A stretch of DNA of 64,000 nucleotides from Rhipidocladum racemiflorum. Lineage: Eukaryota; Streptophyta; Magnoliopsida; Poales; Poaceae. Below the pieces are notes generated by a model that did no database searches, was not told the origin of the DNA, and saw nothing but the letters and a program-made list of their open reading frames with translations. Made by a program: the position numbers and the translations under genes. Below, piece after piece: positions 1-11,333 of the stretch; within the stretch, counting starts at the first letter, position 1; every line of letters starts with the position of its first letter. The stretch lies in NCBI GenBank assembly GCA_036346355.1, contig CM070580.1, positions 26,765,374-26,829,373 of the forward strand, given 5' to 3'.

Positions 1-1123
1 TCCCATGCAAAATGGTATAGCATGGGGGTAAATATGCTAGTTATTTGCCTTTTACCTTTTTTTCATATGTTTGAAGCGGTTGATCTACCTCGTGCTTGTT
101 GCGTTGTTGAGGTAGATCTTTTTGCTTCACTTATGCTGCCAAATTTTTTATAATATTTGTCGAAAACTATGAAAAGTTTGTTATAAACATGGAACTCGAA
201 GGCGCCCTACAAGTCAGATAAATTTCTCCGATGATCCAAAATAGTAGCAAAACAGTAAAGATGTGTAATAGCTTCAAAATATTTAATTTTGTGTGCTCCA
301 TTGGTTTTATAATGGGCTATAAAATATAGTTATATCTATTTTCTTTAAAAGCATTAGCAATAGTCCAAAGACAATCGATAACTAAGTAAGAAGTTGGGTA
401 GTACACACTAGATAAATTCTTAGTTGCATTGTAATTTTTTTTAAAAAAATGATGAAAATAACGTGCAATTTCTCAATCCTCTTCAATAACCAATGGCTTA
501 TCATTATTGCAATTAACAAAGACAGTGATGATGTGCTCATAGTCCTTGCATCGTGCTAGCATAGTAAAATATTTAATTTTTTGTGCTCCATTGGTTTTAT
601 AATGGGCTATAAAATATAGTTATATCTATTTTCTTTAAAAGCATTAGCAATAGTCCAAAGACAATCGATAACTAAGCAAGAAGTTGGGTAGTACACACCA
701 GATAAATGCTTGGTTGCATTGTAATTTTAAAAAAAAAAATGATGAAAATAACGTGCAATTTCCCAATCCTCTTCAATAACCAATGGCTTATCATTATTGC
801 AATTAACAAAAGACAGTGATGATGTGCTCATAGTCCTTGCATCGTGCTAGCATAGTATACGTCAAGTTCCATCTAACCATTATATCAAGATTGAATCTTC
901 TTGGTTCTTTATTATTGACCATGCAGTACTCTGGGAGCTGGATATACTTTACAGTCGAACCTGTAACAAAGTCGATAGCATCTGAGCTCGGTGCGGATAC
1001 CGATGTCCGTCCCGAATACATTGATATAGTGGCATCGGAGCTCAGTGCATCCAGAATGTATGAGGCATTCTCGGTGACGTGCGTACTGTCAAAATGACGG
1101 TCATCCATGCCATAGTCTCCCAT
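1..1123 (-). pseudogene. hAT-superfamily transposase remnant
   Basis: Read on the minus strand, this stretch gives hAT-type transposase segments in the family order. About 840-980 has a stretch like the RWNSTY block (seen as RWNLTYTML). Next come a segment with DWEIARYF and LSGVYYPTS, then a MEHKIKYF segment and ATILDHRRNL (family form LDPRYK), and finally a FDKYYKKFGS block near 130. The reading frame is broken: there is a stop in the LSDL/GAF region, another near 90, and a one-base shift near 810. The left end runs off the window, so the C-terminal dimerisation domain is not seen. The stretch 980-1123 is open in frame but I do not recognise it. A second hAT transposase piece lies at 52.9-53.5 kb, also minus. 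Family assignment is from motif memory; inactivity is seen directly. Confidence 0.75.
277..857. repeat. 290-bp direct tandem duplication inside the hAT remnant
   Basis: Two adjacent copies (about 277-566 and 567-857) repeat with an exact 290-base offset: the phrase gtgctccattggttttataa occurs at 293 and 583. The copies differ by a few substitutions and by one extra A near 810 in the second copy, which shifts the transposase frame. Both copies encode the same part of the minus-strand transposase, so the duplication arose after the element inserted. Confidence 0.9.
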
Positions 1124-4086
1124 GCTGGAGGAGAGTTTGCGCTGATCGATTTCTTGATCCCAACGAGAGGGATTTGGAGAGCGAGGGCGTGCTCTCCTGC
1201 TCTTGCTCTTGCCAAATATTTTGTTCGTGGTGGGAGAGTAAAAAAAGAGAGCAAATAGAGAGTAAACTGAGCGAATAAATGAGAGAACGAGTGGGTTTTA
1301 GGGTCCGAACAAATGAGAACAAGTGCGTTGAACTCAGGAGAGAAAGAGGTAGTTTCGGGTGTTGAACGAACGACCGCTCGAGGGGAATTTTATAGCTGTC
1401 AGGAGAGAGCCGTTGGCATTCATTATGCCTGTTGCGCTCAGCCTCAAATTAATCACATCGCTTTATATCTTTCAATGCGTCGCGCCGCTATATGAAAATT
1501 TGCCCGTTGCTCTCTAAAAAGTTAATGTCATTGAGCGAATTTCCCCCCTCTCTCTCTCTCCTTTCCCCTGGGAAACGTGCACGTACGCCCTAGCTGCCTG
1601 ACCCCTACCCGATTTCCCCCTTCTTTAGTCATCTCTCTCTCTCTCTCCTCCACCCCCTAGTTTCTTCCCACTCCCCTTCTCTCCGGTTTCCCTTCTCTCT
1701 TTCCCTTTGGTGACCGGCGTCCACATCTCCGCCGCGGGCCATGGCTAGCCACGGCGCGGCTCCATTCCCCTCGTCCTCCACCCCGCCACAGCGGGCCATG
1801 TGGCGGCTCCATTGCCCACGACGCGGTGAGGGTGGCGACGGCGGCCAACGGCGAGGCGCCGGTACCACCCCCGCGGCCTCGCCCCTCTCCCCACCTCCTT
1901 GCCGCGGGTCCGCGATAATGCCGCTTGCCGGTATGGATCTGGTCCAAACAGCTGTGTCGCCCATCATACTCGTTTTCTGGGGCCGGCATGGCTCGAGCTA
2001 TAGTACCATACCGACACGGCACGGCCCACTTCATATCGAGCCGGGTCTTAGGCCAGCCCAAAAAAACCCGGTCCAATACCCATCTGTACACAAGCGCATC
2101 TCCTGCATGCACACGACTCGTACGGCCGGGCGCCTGTCTGCCGCGCGCGCGCTGTGGTGGCGATGGACCGCGAGCTAAAGCCCGAGGTGGCATGGCAGCG
2201 CATGTGGCCTGTCGAGCCGGCCGGTAGAGGCCAACGCGCGCGATCGATCCATCGATCGATCGGCTTCACTCGAGGCTCTGCACAGGACCCCAATAATGGA
2301 CGGAGACAGAGGTAGTGCTGCGCTGCTCGGTTGCGCCTGCGCGCAGCTTTGCACGGCGTCGGCACTTGCATGCATGCTGTGACGACTCCCCTCTGATCCA
2401 GCCGGTCACTGTGGAGCGAACATGGTTGGAGCCCGGCCTTACGCTCAGAGCGTACGGCTTGCTGCAGCCTGTTGGTTTGTGGACAAGGCTCGCACTGCTA
2501 GCTTGCTGGGTCGAGCTCGGGCCTTGCACGAACGGCTTGTGAGCAACCGCGCTTTCCAGTGGGCAGTGGCCTGCCCAGCGTCTGTGCTTCTTTGCTAGGT
2601 CATGTCTATTTGACACCACCAAACCTACTTGTAAGGTTTAAAATGCCATGAAATTTTGAAAATCTCGGTCAAGGATGAGATCTTAAATTCCAACCGGACA
2701 AAAAAGAAAAATCAAAATGCTACAGTAACTTAAAATTTCGAAGAAAATTCAACAATCTCCATCAGAGATTCAGAGATCGATCCGTAATGCCAACCTATAA
2801 GCTTGTCTTTACGTACGCCTTACACTGATCCAGGCATGGACGCTGCAACAGACAAAACAGAATTGGGAAGATCTCATTTTCATACAGGGACAACTGAACA
2901 AGCTGATCCAAGGAGGAGAGCAAAATATGTCTCATCTCGATCTTTCGGTTCGAGGTCGGCATCGCCAAGATTTTTTCCTTAAAATTTCCTAAGTAACATG
3001 TACACTGCAGAGAGTCTTACAATGGCTGTGCATGTCTGACTGCAAGTTTTAAGCTGTTTGTTTCGTATTCTAGTTGGGCTCTGAATTCTGATCAGGACAA
3101 GCTTTTCTGAACATCTTTTGGTTCCGCCGCAGATGGAGCTACACGGAGCGACCACTTGCTCTACGTTTTTAGTACTTTGTACTGCATACACATCCCAGGT
3201 CAGCATTATGTGCGTTCTGATTGAGCCAGTTTTTTCTTTCTTTTTTGTGTTTGTGAGAGAGAAGATGATAGGAGCAAAAAAACTGATTAATTAGGATCGC
3301 TCTATTGGCTTTCATGCACCGATGAATTCAACCAAAATCTTAAGTGATTAAGCCAGAGGGGCTAAAACAACTGAGCCGAAATATACACTAGAAGCAGGCT
3401 TCAAAATCCCAGCGAAAGTTTAAAAATCTGGACAATAGCACCGTCACAATTTTTGAAAATTCCTTAAGCTTGGTCATCATCAGAAAATTTTATGAAAATA
3501 TTAGTGATGCATCAGGATCATCCACACAAAAATTCAAAATTTTCTAACGTGGTTTGGACTATTTTTTTTATTCGGTTGAAATTTATCAGTTAGCCTTTAG
3601 TAGCTTTGTCCGATTTTCTGAAAATTTCTCAAGCTTCATCATCATATAAAATTTTTATGAAAATATTATAGATATGTCAGGGTCATCCAGAAATTTTTTT
3701 AAAAGTTTCTAACATAGTTTACACTATTTTCTCTTCAGTTGAAATTTACCGATCAACATTTTATCAAAATAGTAGAATTGTCAAAAAATTTAAAAATTCC
3801 TCAGGCTTAATCGTTATCTGAAATTTTTATGGGAATATTAGTAATGTGTTAGGACCATCCAAAAAATTTGAAAATTTAAAAAAAAAATTGACGTCGTTTG
3901 AACCTTTTTTGCTCAGTTGAAATTTATTGAGATTTCGGCAATTTCGGATAAAATTTGAGATTTTTGACGAAATTTTGGAAATCTAGGTCCAAAAAAATTC
4001 CGTTTTTGAATTTTGCTTTTTAAATTTCTTCCAGATCTCGTCTGAAATAACAATATTTCGTAGAAATTTCGGATTTTGGAGGGTAA
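1124..4086. other. No gene seen; GC-rich then AT-rich intergenic DNA
   Basis: Positions 1540-2560 are GC-rich with short CT tracts (about 1547-1562 and 1632-1650) and open frames on both strands with no recognisable protein. The phrase around 1985-2060 (repeated ggcacggccc / gccgggtc style words) resembles terminal sequence of grass DNA transposons, but no boundary could be set. The rest is AT-rich without recognised genes. Confidence 0.5.
3430..3935. repeat. Degenerate tandem repeat, three units of about 150-165 bp
   Basis: Three successive units repeat the same order of phrases: a run like gaaaattcctcaagctt, then ttttatgaaaatattag, a cagg(g/a)tcatcca phrase, then ttcagttgaaatttat. They begin near 3450, 3610 and 3780. 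Identity between units is moderate, so this is an old array. No protein is encoded. Confidence 0.55.
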
Positions 4087-4089
4087 TAA

Positions 4090-4600
4090 GGCCCTGTTTG
4101 GCAGAGCTCTAGATCCCAGTTCCACCTCAGAGAAACTTGTAGGCTAAAATAAAGTGAATTAAGGCCCCGTTTGGTACGATTCCAGATTCTAGTAGAAACG
4201 GAAACGGTTCCAGATTCTTGGTAGAAATGTTTCAGGTAGAATCGGAATCACTTTCTGCAAACCGTTTAGTACGGTTCCACATTCTAGTAGAAACTAGTGA
4301 AACAGGGTTGAGGGTGATTCAGCCACGGCGTGGAAAAAGAAGAAACATTTCGATGAGAATCATTCCGAGTTTTAGCCCGTTTGGCTGGGTTTCTCCCAAA
4401 TTTTAGTAGAAACAGCTCGGTTCCAAGTTGCCAAACGGGGCCTAAATTTATATTTTTATTCTAAAATATAAACAAAATGGCCCACCTAAATATTCTTAAT
4501 ATACCCACATCTCCAGCTTCACATATTTGGTAGAGCTAGGAATACCCAGCTTCACCAGATTCACGAATTTGATGAAGCTAGAGCTCTACCATGCACCTCC
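4090..4600. mobile_element. Outer Tourist-like MITE, interrupted by a second MITE
   Basis: The left end reads GGCCCTGTTTGGCAGAGCTC and follows TAA (4087-4089). The right end, reverse complemented, ends in TGGTAGAGCTCTAG and is followed by TAA (4601-4603). The inverted repeat is imperfect at its outermost bases but shares the block AGAGCTCTAG. The TAA target duplication fits the PIF/Harbinger (Tourist) group. Without the inner insertion the element is about 228 bp. Confidence 0.6.
4163..4442. mobile_element. Inner Tourist-like MITE (280 bp)
   Basis: Perfect 12-bp terminal inverted repeats GGCCCCGTTTGG / CCAAACGGGGCC are flanked by TAA on both sides (4160-4162 and 4443-4445), as expected for PIF/Harbinger-type MITEs. 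It carries no transposase. It sits inside the older MITE at 4090-4600, so the insertion order is clear. Confidence 0.85.
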
Positions 4601-4603
4601 TAA

Positions 4604-5224
<621 letters not shown>

Positions 5225-5602
5225 CAAGAAGCCTTTTCCGTACTCTTGGGAGTACGTACTCCCACCTTCAGTATACCACTTAAACGAATACGTTATACTC
5301 CTTTATCATTTTCAGTATACTCTAATAATAATTCTAAGATACTACAATGCGATATTGTTGAAAAAAAATTGATCAGAGCCTTTTATTTTTTAGCTATATA
5401 CTCTTTTTTATATGTAAAAAGAGTATATAAACAAATTATGCTATAAAGGGTGGATTTTAATGAAATTTTTCGTAAAATTCACTTTGAAGTATCTTATAAT
5501 CAGTATTAGAGTATACTTAAAAGAATAAAGAGGTATAGCAACATCATTTAAGCGGTATACGGAGAGTGGGAGTACGTACTCCCAGGGGTATGGATCCATT
5601 TT

Positions 5603-5604
<2 letters not shown>
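5225..5604. mobile_element. Micron-like non-autonomous element, copy A
   Basis: About 380 bp lying between two (TA)n tracts. Near each end is the palindrome GGGAGTACGTACTCCC (about 5249 and 5567), and the flanking words gtatacCACTTAAA / TTTAAGCGGTATAC form subterminal inverted repeats. Position inside (TA)n with conserved ends and no usual TSD is the known behaviour of rice Micron elements; that family name is my inference. Copy C (7963-8337) is closely similar along its whole length. Confidence 0.7.

Positions 5605-5683
<79 letters not shown>
5605..5683. repeat. Microsatellite (TA)n (TG)n
   Basis: (TA)n from 5605 to about 5649, followed by (TG)n to about 5683. It separates Micron copy A from the phytochrome fragment. 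Confidence 0.95.
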
Positions 5684-5686
<3 letters not shown>

Positions 5687-5689
5687 CAT

Positions 5690-6163
5690 TTTGCCATTCT
5701 TATCGAAAAATGAAAAAGGGAATTTCTCAGAATCCTGCCCTCCGATAGCGTTGTGAAGGACAATCATGAACTTTGTCAATGCATCTGGGCCCTTAAGTCG
5801 GCAACAATTACCAAATACCTCTCCGACCAGAAGCTTACTGACAACTTCTCCTCTCGACCATCCTGTAAGTTTTTCCATTGCTGTTTTCCATTCTGAGCAA
5901 CAAGTATTCTCATCTGAAGCAAATATTGAGGGTATTAGAGGATTAGGGTTGTGTACAATAGCCTTGTAATCCCCTTGTATGTTGACAAATTTATCCATGA
6001 CCACCTTTTGTCCTGTGACATCTTGGCCAACAAAACAAACTCCAACCATATTTTTAGTGTAATCCCTACTAGAACAGGCATTGACAATAACAAATATCGG
6101 TCCTTTAGATTGCTCTGACCCAAATTTCTTCAACTTTACCTATACATTTTTGTCTTCCTCACC
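5690..6163 (-). pseudogene. Phytochrome B gene fragment
   Basis: The minus strand encodes about 150 residues matching the PAS-repeat region in the C-terminal half of plant phytochrome B. Recognisable blocks are FVIVNACSSRDYTKN, VGVCFVGQDVTGQK, GDYKAIVHNPNPLIP, FASDENTCCSEW, KLTGWSRGEV and KFPFSFFDKNGK. The sequence fits PHYB better than PHYC, which differs in several of these blocks. Homology starts near 6163 with a KNV-stop-VKLKKFG segment, so there is an in-frame TAG, and it ends abruptly at the (TG)n tract. The chromophore, PHY and kinase-like regions are absent. It abuts a LINE 3' end on one side and a microsatellite plus Micron on the other, so it is a stranded copy, not a working photoreceptor gene. 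Confidence 0.85.
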
Positions 6164-6164
6164 T

Positions 6165-7322
6165 CGACCTTTTGATCTAGGAGGGTTAGGTATTCTGGAC
6201 TTGCATACGTTCTCTAGAGCACTGCGACTCCGATGGCTTTGGCTAAAGTGGACATCTCCAGAAAGACCCTGGAGGGGAATGCAGACACCCTGCGACCCAA
6301 TTGATCACATGTTGTTCTATGCAACCACGAAAATCACAGTCGGCAATGGCCAAAAAGCGACCTTCTGGACTTCCAGATGGATGCATGGAAAAGCGCCAGC
6401 TCAACTGGTGCCAGGTCTCTACAAACACTCCAAACGAAAGACTAGGTCTGTGGCAAATGCTCTGCAAGATAACAACTGGATCCGTGACATCCGCCACAAT
6501 CTCTCTATACAGCTAATCTCTGAGTTTGTACAATTGTGTATGGAACTTCAACTAGTAACTTTGGCACCGCACATTGAAGATGAGATAATATGGACACAAA
6601 CATCCAGCAGAGAATACACGGCTGCTTCGGCTTACCGCTTGCAATTTGCAGGTAGCTTGTTTAAATCGTACAACACGATAATTTGGTCAGCTTGGGCTCC
6701 GCTGAGTTGCAAAATCTTCTTCTGGCTTGCGCAGCAAAATCGGCTTTGGACAGCACAACGCCTTCAGATACGAGGGTGGCCAAACCAGTATTTTTGCCAA
6801 ATGTGCTATCGAAGTTTGGAAACGGATTTTCATCTTTTCGTAGACTGCCCCCCAATTCCGAGAGTTTTGGGTAGACATCGCGAATTGGACACGCCTACCT
6901 TCACTCAAGCCAGAACATTGGGAGCCATCGTCCAGTTTAGAACAGTGGACTTCACAGCACGTCGATAACCACTTAAATTGCAAAAAGGGACTTAAAAGCC
7001 TGATCATCCTTATTTGCTGGCATTGGTGGAAAGAGCGAAACAACAGAATTTTTCACTGCACTTCGAAATCAAATGACGAATTGCTTCAAGAAGTTAAGGA
7101 TCAGGCCTCTTGCTGGGCCCTTGCTAGAGCACGAGGAATTAAAAAGTTGTTGCATCGTCTAGTGTAACGCAAGCTTTAGCTCTTTTGTTTTTTTCCTTTC
7201 TCTTTTCCTCTTTCCGTTTCGTCTCCTTAGTGTTTCCTTAGTGCAGTTTTCCTGCACTCTGTACTTCAACTTTCCCTTCTTAATATGAGCTTCGGCTTTT
7301 CAAAAAAAAAAAGAAAAAAAAA
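6165..7322 (+). mobile_element. 5'-truncated LINE (L1-type) 3' end with poly(A)
   Basis: The plus strand encodes the tail of a non-LTR reverse transcriptase ORF2. A GGLGILDLHTFSRALRLRWL block starts near 6180. A zinc-binding (zf-RVT) region follows at about 6660-6850, with WSAWAPLSCKIFFWLAQQNR and CQMCYRSLETDFHLFVDCP. After a frameshift near 6870 the C-terminal block ICWHWWKERNNRIF is read at about 7010-7055, with a stop at 7165. A short 3' UTR ends in an A-rich tail (7302-7322). The reverse transcriptase and endonuclease domains are missing, as expected for 5' truncation during target-primed insertion. The left boundary joins the phytochrome fragment within a few bases. I did not find a clear target duplication. 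Confidence 0.85.
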
Positions 7323-7323
7323 A

Positions 7324-7492
7324 TGAAAGCGTATTACCGGGAGTATGTACTCCCTACTTCCTGTATATTAACTGATGTTACACAGGTGGAAGCATATTCC
7401 ATAAATAGAAGTTGTTAACTGATTCCTCCTGATTAGGAAGTTGTTTTTAACTAAATAGGGGTAGAGAGTACATCTGGGAGTACAAAACATGC

Positions 7493-7496
<4 letters not shown>
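7324..7496. mobile_element. Short Micron-like element, copy D
   Basis: About 170 bp between the LINE poly(A) tail and a (TA)n tract. It starts with a GGGAGTATGTACTCCCTA-type palindrome and ends with gagagtacatctgggagtac, so the terminal words match the longer copies but the interior is short and different. It may be an internally deleted copy or one cut by the LINE insertion. Confidence 0.5.

Positions 7497-7557
<61 letters not shown>
7497..7557. repeat. (TA)n microsatellite
   Basis: Pure (TA)n, about 60 bp, between Micron-like copies D and B. Confidence 0.95.
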
Positions 7558-7560
<3 letters not shown>

Positions 7561-7923
7561 CTCTTTTCTACTCCTGAGAGTAATTACTCCCTATGCCGTA
7601 TCTCACAATATAGTGAGTATCTCGCGCAACGGAGGGTATGTACGTGTAATATATAAGTATATAAGACTATCTAGGTGGTATTTACATTTTTTCAGAGGTG
7701 GTATGTACACTTTTTAGACATACTCCTTTTTATATGCGTATATGAAGGTATTTGCAAAATAGGCTAAAAACTATGTACTCGCTTGCAATTTTTTCATATG
7801 GATCTTATTGGAATATCTTATAATTAGTATATGAGTGTATCCAAAGTGATAAAGTAGTATTTCAAGTTCGTTTGGGTGGTATTTCAGAGATGGGAGTAAT
7901 TACTCCCGGGAGTAAAAAGTATT

Positions 7924-7927
<4 letters not shown>
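7558..7927. mobile_element. Micron-like element, copy B
   Basis: About 370 bp between two (TA)n tracts. Palindromic words GAGAGTAATTACTCCC (left) and GGGAGTAATTACTCCC (right) lie near the ends. The interior shares the order of phrases with copies A and C (a tatcttataattagtat phrase, a gataaagtagtat phrase near the right end) but is clearly diverged, so it represents another subfamily. Confidence 0.65.

Positions 7928-7962
<35 letters not shown>
7928..7962. repeat. (TA)n microsatellite shared by two Micron-like elements
   Basis: About 35 bp of TA that forms the right flank of copy B and the left flank of copy C. Confidence 0.95.
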
Positions 7963-7966
<4 letters not shown>

Positions 7967-8334
7967 ATTTTTCGTACTTCTAGGGGTATGTACTCCCCCT
8001 TTCAGTATATCACTTAAACGAATGTGATATACTCTTTTATCACTTTCAGTGTAATCCAATAATAATTTTAAGATATTACAATGCGACATTGTTAAAAAAA
8101 AAGTTATCAGAGCCCTTTATTTTTTTTCTATATACCATTTTTCATATATAAAAAGAGTATATAAACAAATTATGCTATCAAGGGTGGACTTTGATGAAAT
8201 TTTTTGTTGAACTCACTTTAGAGTATCTTATAACCAGTGTTAGAGTATACTCAAAAGGATAAAGAGGTATAACAACATCATTGAAGTGGTACATTTAGAG
8301 TGGGAGTTTGTACTCGCAGGAGTATAGAACCATT

Positions 8335-8337
<3 letters not shown>
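7963..8337. mobile_element. Micron-like element, copy C
   Basis: About 375 bp, flanked by (TA)n on both sides and closely similar to copy A in the same orientation. Shared phrases include aagatattacaatgcgacat, aaaaagagtatataaacaaa and agaggtataacaacatcatt. The terminal palindromes have decayed (GGGGTATGTACTCCCC left, GGGAGTTTGTACTCGC right). Confidence 0.7.

Positions 8338-8370
<33 letters not shown>
8338..8370. repeat. (TA)n microsatellite
   Basis: Right-hand (TA)n flank of Micron-like copy C. Confidence 0.95.
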
Positions 8371-8373
<3 letters not shown>

Positions 8374-9600
8374 TATGCCACCTGGTTTTTGTAGGCCATT
8401 CAGGGTGGCCACGTGGCACTTTTTTCCCCGAAAAGGCCATCCGCAAATTATAAAATTATGATTAGGTCCTTTCACTAAATTCTAAAATTACGGTTAGGTC
8501 CTTCCACCATTTATTTTGAAAAAATAACTCGTGGTTTCGTATATTCATGAATAGGTCATCTACTAGTTTTTTGATCATGGATAAGTTTATCCTTCCTTGT
8601 GGTTTCGCAAACAAAAGGCCGACAGCTCACAGCTAGCCAATTTTAAAAACACCACCGAGAAAACCAAAATTATATTTTTTATAATAAGAACCTCAGACCA
8701 AATTTAACATAGCGCGGAATCGCGCGCGACTCAACGTGAGGAAAAAGAGGGGGAAAGAGGGAGAGAGGGGGGAGGCTAGGGTTACCCGATTAAAGGCCTC
8801 CTGAGTTCATCCCCGCACCGTTCGGTGGAGAGGATGAGCCGGCGCCGGGCGGAGAGGAAGTGGCGGCGTGCGGCGGAGAGGGCGAGGCAGCGGCGTGCGG
8901 CGGTTGGAGAGAAGGTGGCGACGTCGGGCGAGAGGAGTAGGCGGCGACGTCGGGCGAGAGGAGTAGGCGGCGGCGTCGGGTGGAGAAGAGCCGCCAGGGG
9001 AAGGAGTACGAGGGGAGAGGATAAGACGGCGGCAGTCGGAATGGAGGCGACGGCGGCTCGGGTGAGGAGAGGCGTCAGGCGAGAGGAGCTACCACAGGAG
9101 CGCCGCCAGGGAAGGAGCACGAGAGGAGAGGAGGAGGCGTCGGCTTGGGTGGGGATCGGATAGGGTTGAGTGGCATTGGTGGGTAATTACTTTCGAAGTT
9201 GAGGGTCATTGTCATATGTGTATTCCTCAGAGTCCACAGTAGCACGTTTCAATTGGGTTCTAGATTCTAGTGTATAGGGGTGGGTTAGATTGTGAGAATC
9301 GGATTTTAGAATCGGATTGTTTATTTTTTATTCATCTTATAGGGTCAGAATCCATAATCAAGAGCCAAAACAAGCAAGCCCTTAGTTCTGTGACTATATT
9401 ATATGTGGGACTATGTTTTGTGACTATATTCTATTTTTCTTGTTTGTCTTTCACTCTTTTGTCACACTTAGTTATGAGTCTTTCGTTGAAACCTGTCCAT
9501 TTTGCGATTTTCGCCCAAGCGCATCTAGGCGGGCTAGGCGCTAGACAATGGGCCTCCGCCCGCCTACCGCCTAGCGCTATTTGAACATTGGACATGAAGC
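8371..9600. other. No gene supported; GC-rich arginine-coding repeat
   Basis: Between 8770 and 9165 the DNA is GC-rich and made of short imperfect repeats (units like ggcggcgacgtcgggcgaga). This gives long open frames on both strands that translate to low-complexity arginine- or serine/leucine-rich sequence. I see no domain, and regard it as non-coding or the 5' end of a lost gene. At 9510-9592 the words gggctaggcgctag and ccgcctagcgctatttgaac resemble the end of a grass hAT-like element, but no partner end was found. Confidence 0.45.
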
Positions 9601-10440
9601 ATGATGTGAAGTATGATCGATCAAGATAGGATTTGCTCGTCCATTCAACGGGAGAGATATCTCTAGGCCTCTCAAGTGGTCAGATTCTGGAAATGCATGG
9701 TCATGCTACTCGCAGTTAAAGAGTTAATTATAGTCAAGGATTCTAAGTCACGTGACCGAAAAAGTGTGGTCGAGCTAACTAAACAAGAATGGCATGTACT
9801 TGCCTTAAGTTTGACCGATATCATGAGGCTAAGGAATATGCATATAATTAAGCATTGTTTAGGTTTGTCCGATGTGATCTTTATATATACTCGGGAGGCG
9901 GCAGTCCTGCTAAGGACCACTACCGATTAATGATTGAGTAAGAGTACTCGAGTCATGTCTAGGTATACGTGAACCTTTAGGGTTGCACGCTTAAAGGGTT
10001 GTGACTTAATTCGGATGGTGATATAAATTCTGGTGTGTTTTAAGTTCCTAATGGGCCTCTAATGTAGAGCCCATTATGGAGCATCTATTTAAAGGGAAGG
10101 GATGCTGGCTTTAGGGTTAAGGGACACAGTAGGAATTCAGAATTCTCAAAACCCTAGCCGCCACCCCTCATCTGCTCATTAGGAACTACGCAGCCGGCGC
10201 TAGCATTCCGGCGTGTGGTGTTCCTTCCCCGTACGTGTGGATACCTTGGAGACGTTGCTATGAGGCTTCAATGCTAGGACGATCCGCAACCTGTAACGGT
10301 CACAAGAAGCTGTTGGAGGAGGCGTGATGCTAGTACAACTACATTTGCACCACTGAGCTACATCTACTCTACATCCCTTACGGTGCTCGAGCATGTTCCC
10401 TACAACTGTGCTATCTTGTAAGCATCTAAGTCCCTAATTC
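9600..10440 (+). other. Possible LTR fragment
   Basis: This stretch has the look of an LTR in plus orientation. A TATTTAAAG box lies near 10086, followed by a gggacacagtagg / aaaccctagccgcc leader, ending near ctatcttgtaagcatc. I could not find matching ends, a target duplication or a primer site. It may be a solo or truncated LTR of a Copia-type element. Confidence 0.3.
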
Positions 10441-11328
10441 ATTAATTAAATAATTTTGGTGATTAATGGCCCCTAAATCACTACGACTAAACTTGGCTTC
10501 AGTGTAGTTAAGATCAGCTAGATCATAATGATGTAGATGAATTGTTCTTGGACTTTCATGTATCCCATAAGTGCAAATGATGGTAAAGCATGGTTTTCAA
10601 GAAGATTGAGGACCTTGTGGCTAGATATGATCCAAGGAGTTGAGTGTGATTTATTTTAGTTGATAGGTTTTTGCTTTTGCTTTGACCGCACTATTGAGGG
10701 GCTTCAAGACTAGTAGTTTGAGTTTGGTTAGGTTGAGTAACTAGTTGCGGTGCACACTATGTATTTTAGCTTAGTTCTAAATAGAGATGCCACAAATTAA
10801 TCGAGTTGTGGTTGAGAGGATCTCAAAGTTTGGATCAAAATTTAGCTTAGTCAGAAAAGTCAACAGAGGCAGATTATCCGGGTCAGGATGATCTACCACC
10901 TGCCCAAAGAGGGTGTTTCCTGTGTTTTTGGAAGTTTACACAGAGGCAAATAATCCGAGTCAACTCGTACCTTTAGTCCAGTGGGTGTTTTTTATGTCTA
11001 TGGTATGTTATATTAAGGTGTAACATCTGGGTTGATGTGTATCATCTCTCTAGAGAGGATGTTTTTGGACAAGTTGAGAGGTAGATGCGTAACACCTGGC
11101 ACTCCACGTGCCTTAATATCATTTCATCATAATCTTTTGCTAACTTTTGATTGTTTGACATAAATTTCAACAAATATTTCCTCTATTTTAACCATTAAAT
11201 ACCAACTAAACAATAACCACATGAAATGACAATATAACTAGTAGCAATAAATGAAACAAGAACAATAATAAACTTGGAACCATGTGCCTAAGAATGCTCA
11301 AGTCCACACGCTTAGGGACGCCCAGAAC
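10441..11328. other. No gene seen; possible retroelement-derived sequence
   Basis: Repeated phrases such as gattatccgggtcagg (about 10873) and aataatccgagtcaac (about 10950), and again near 16955 and 17075, suggest a diverged LTR or internal region of a Copia-like element on both sides of the solo LTR at 11334-14709. There is no coding evidence. Confidence 0.3.
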
Positions 11329-11333
11329 ACATG

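Noticed and set aside
1629..2227. Overlapping long frames on both strands
   Set aside because: GC-rich DNA with few stops on either strand; no domain, no consistent frame, no splice or start context.
6243..7043. Minus-strand frames across the LINE
   Set aside because: Mirror frames of the plus-strand reverse transcriptase tail, which has clear motifs.
8782..9163. 112-codon frames on both strands, Arg-rich or Ser/Leu-rich
   Set aside because: Produced by short GC-rich tandem words; the two strands are equally open.
9676..9930. 84-codon frame on plus and a matching one on minus
   Set aside because: Lies in a probable LTR fragment; no domain, both strands open over the same span.
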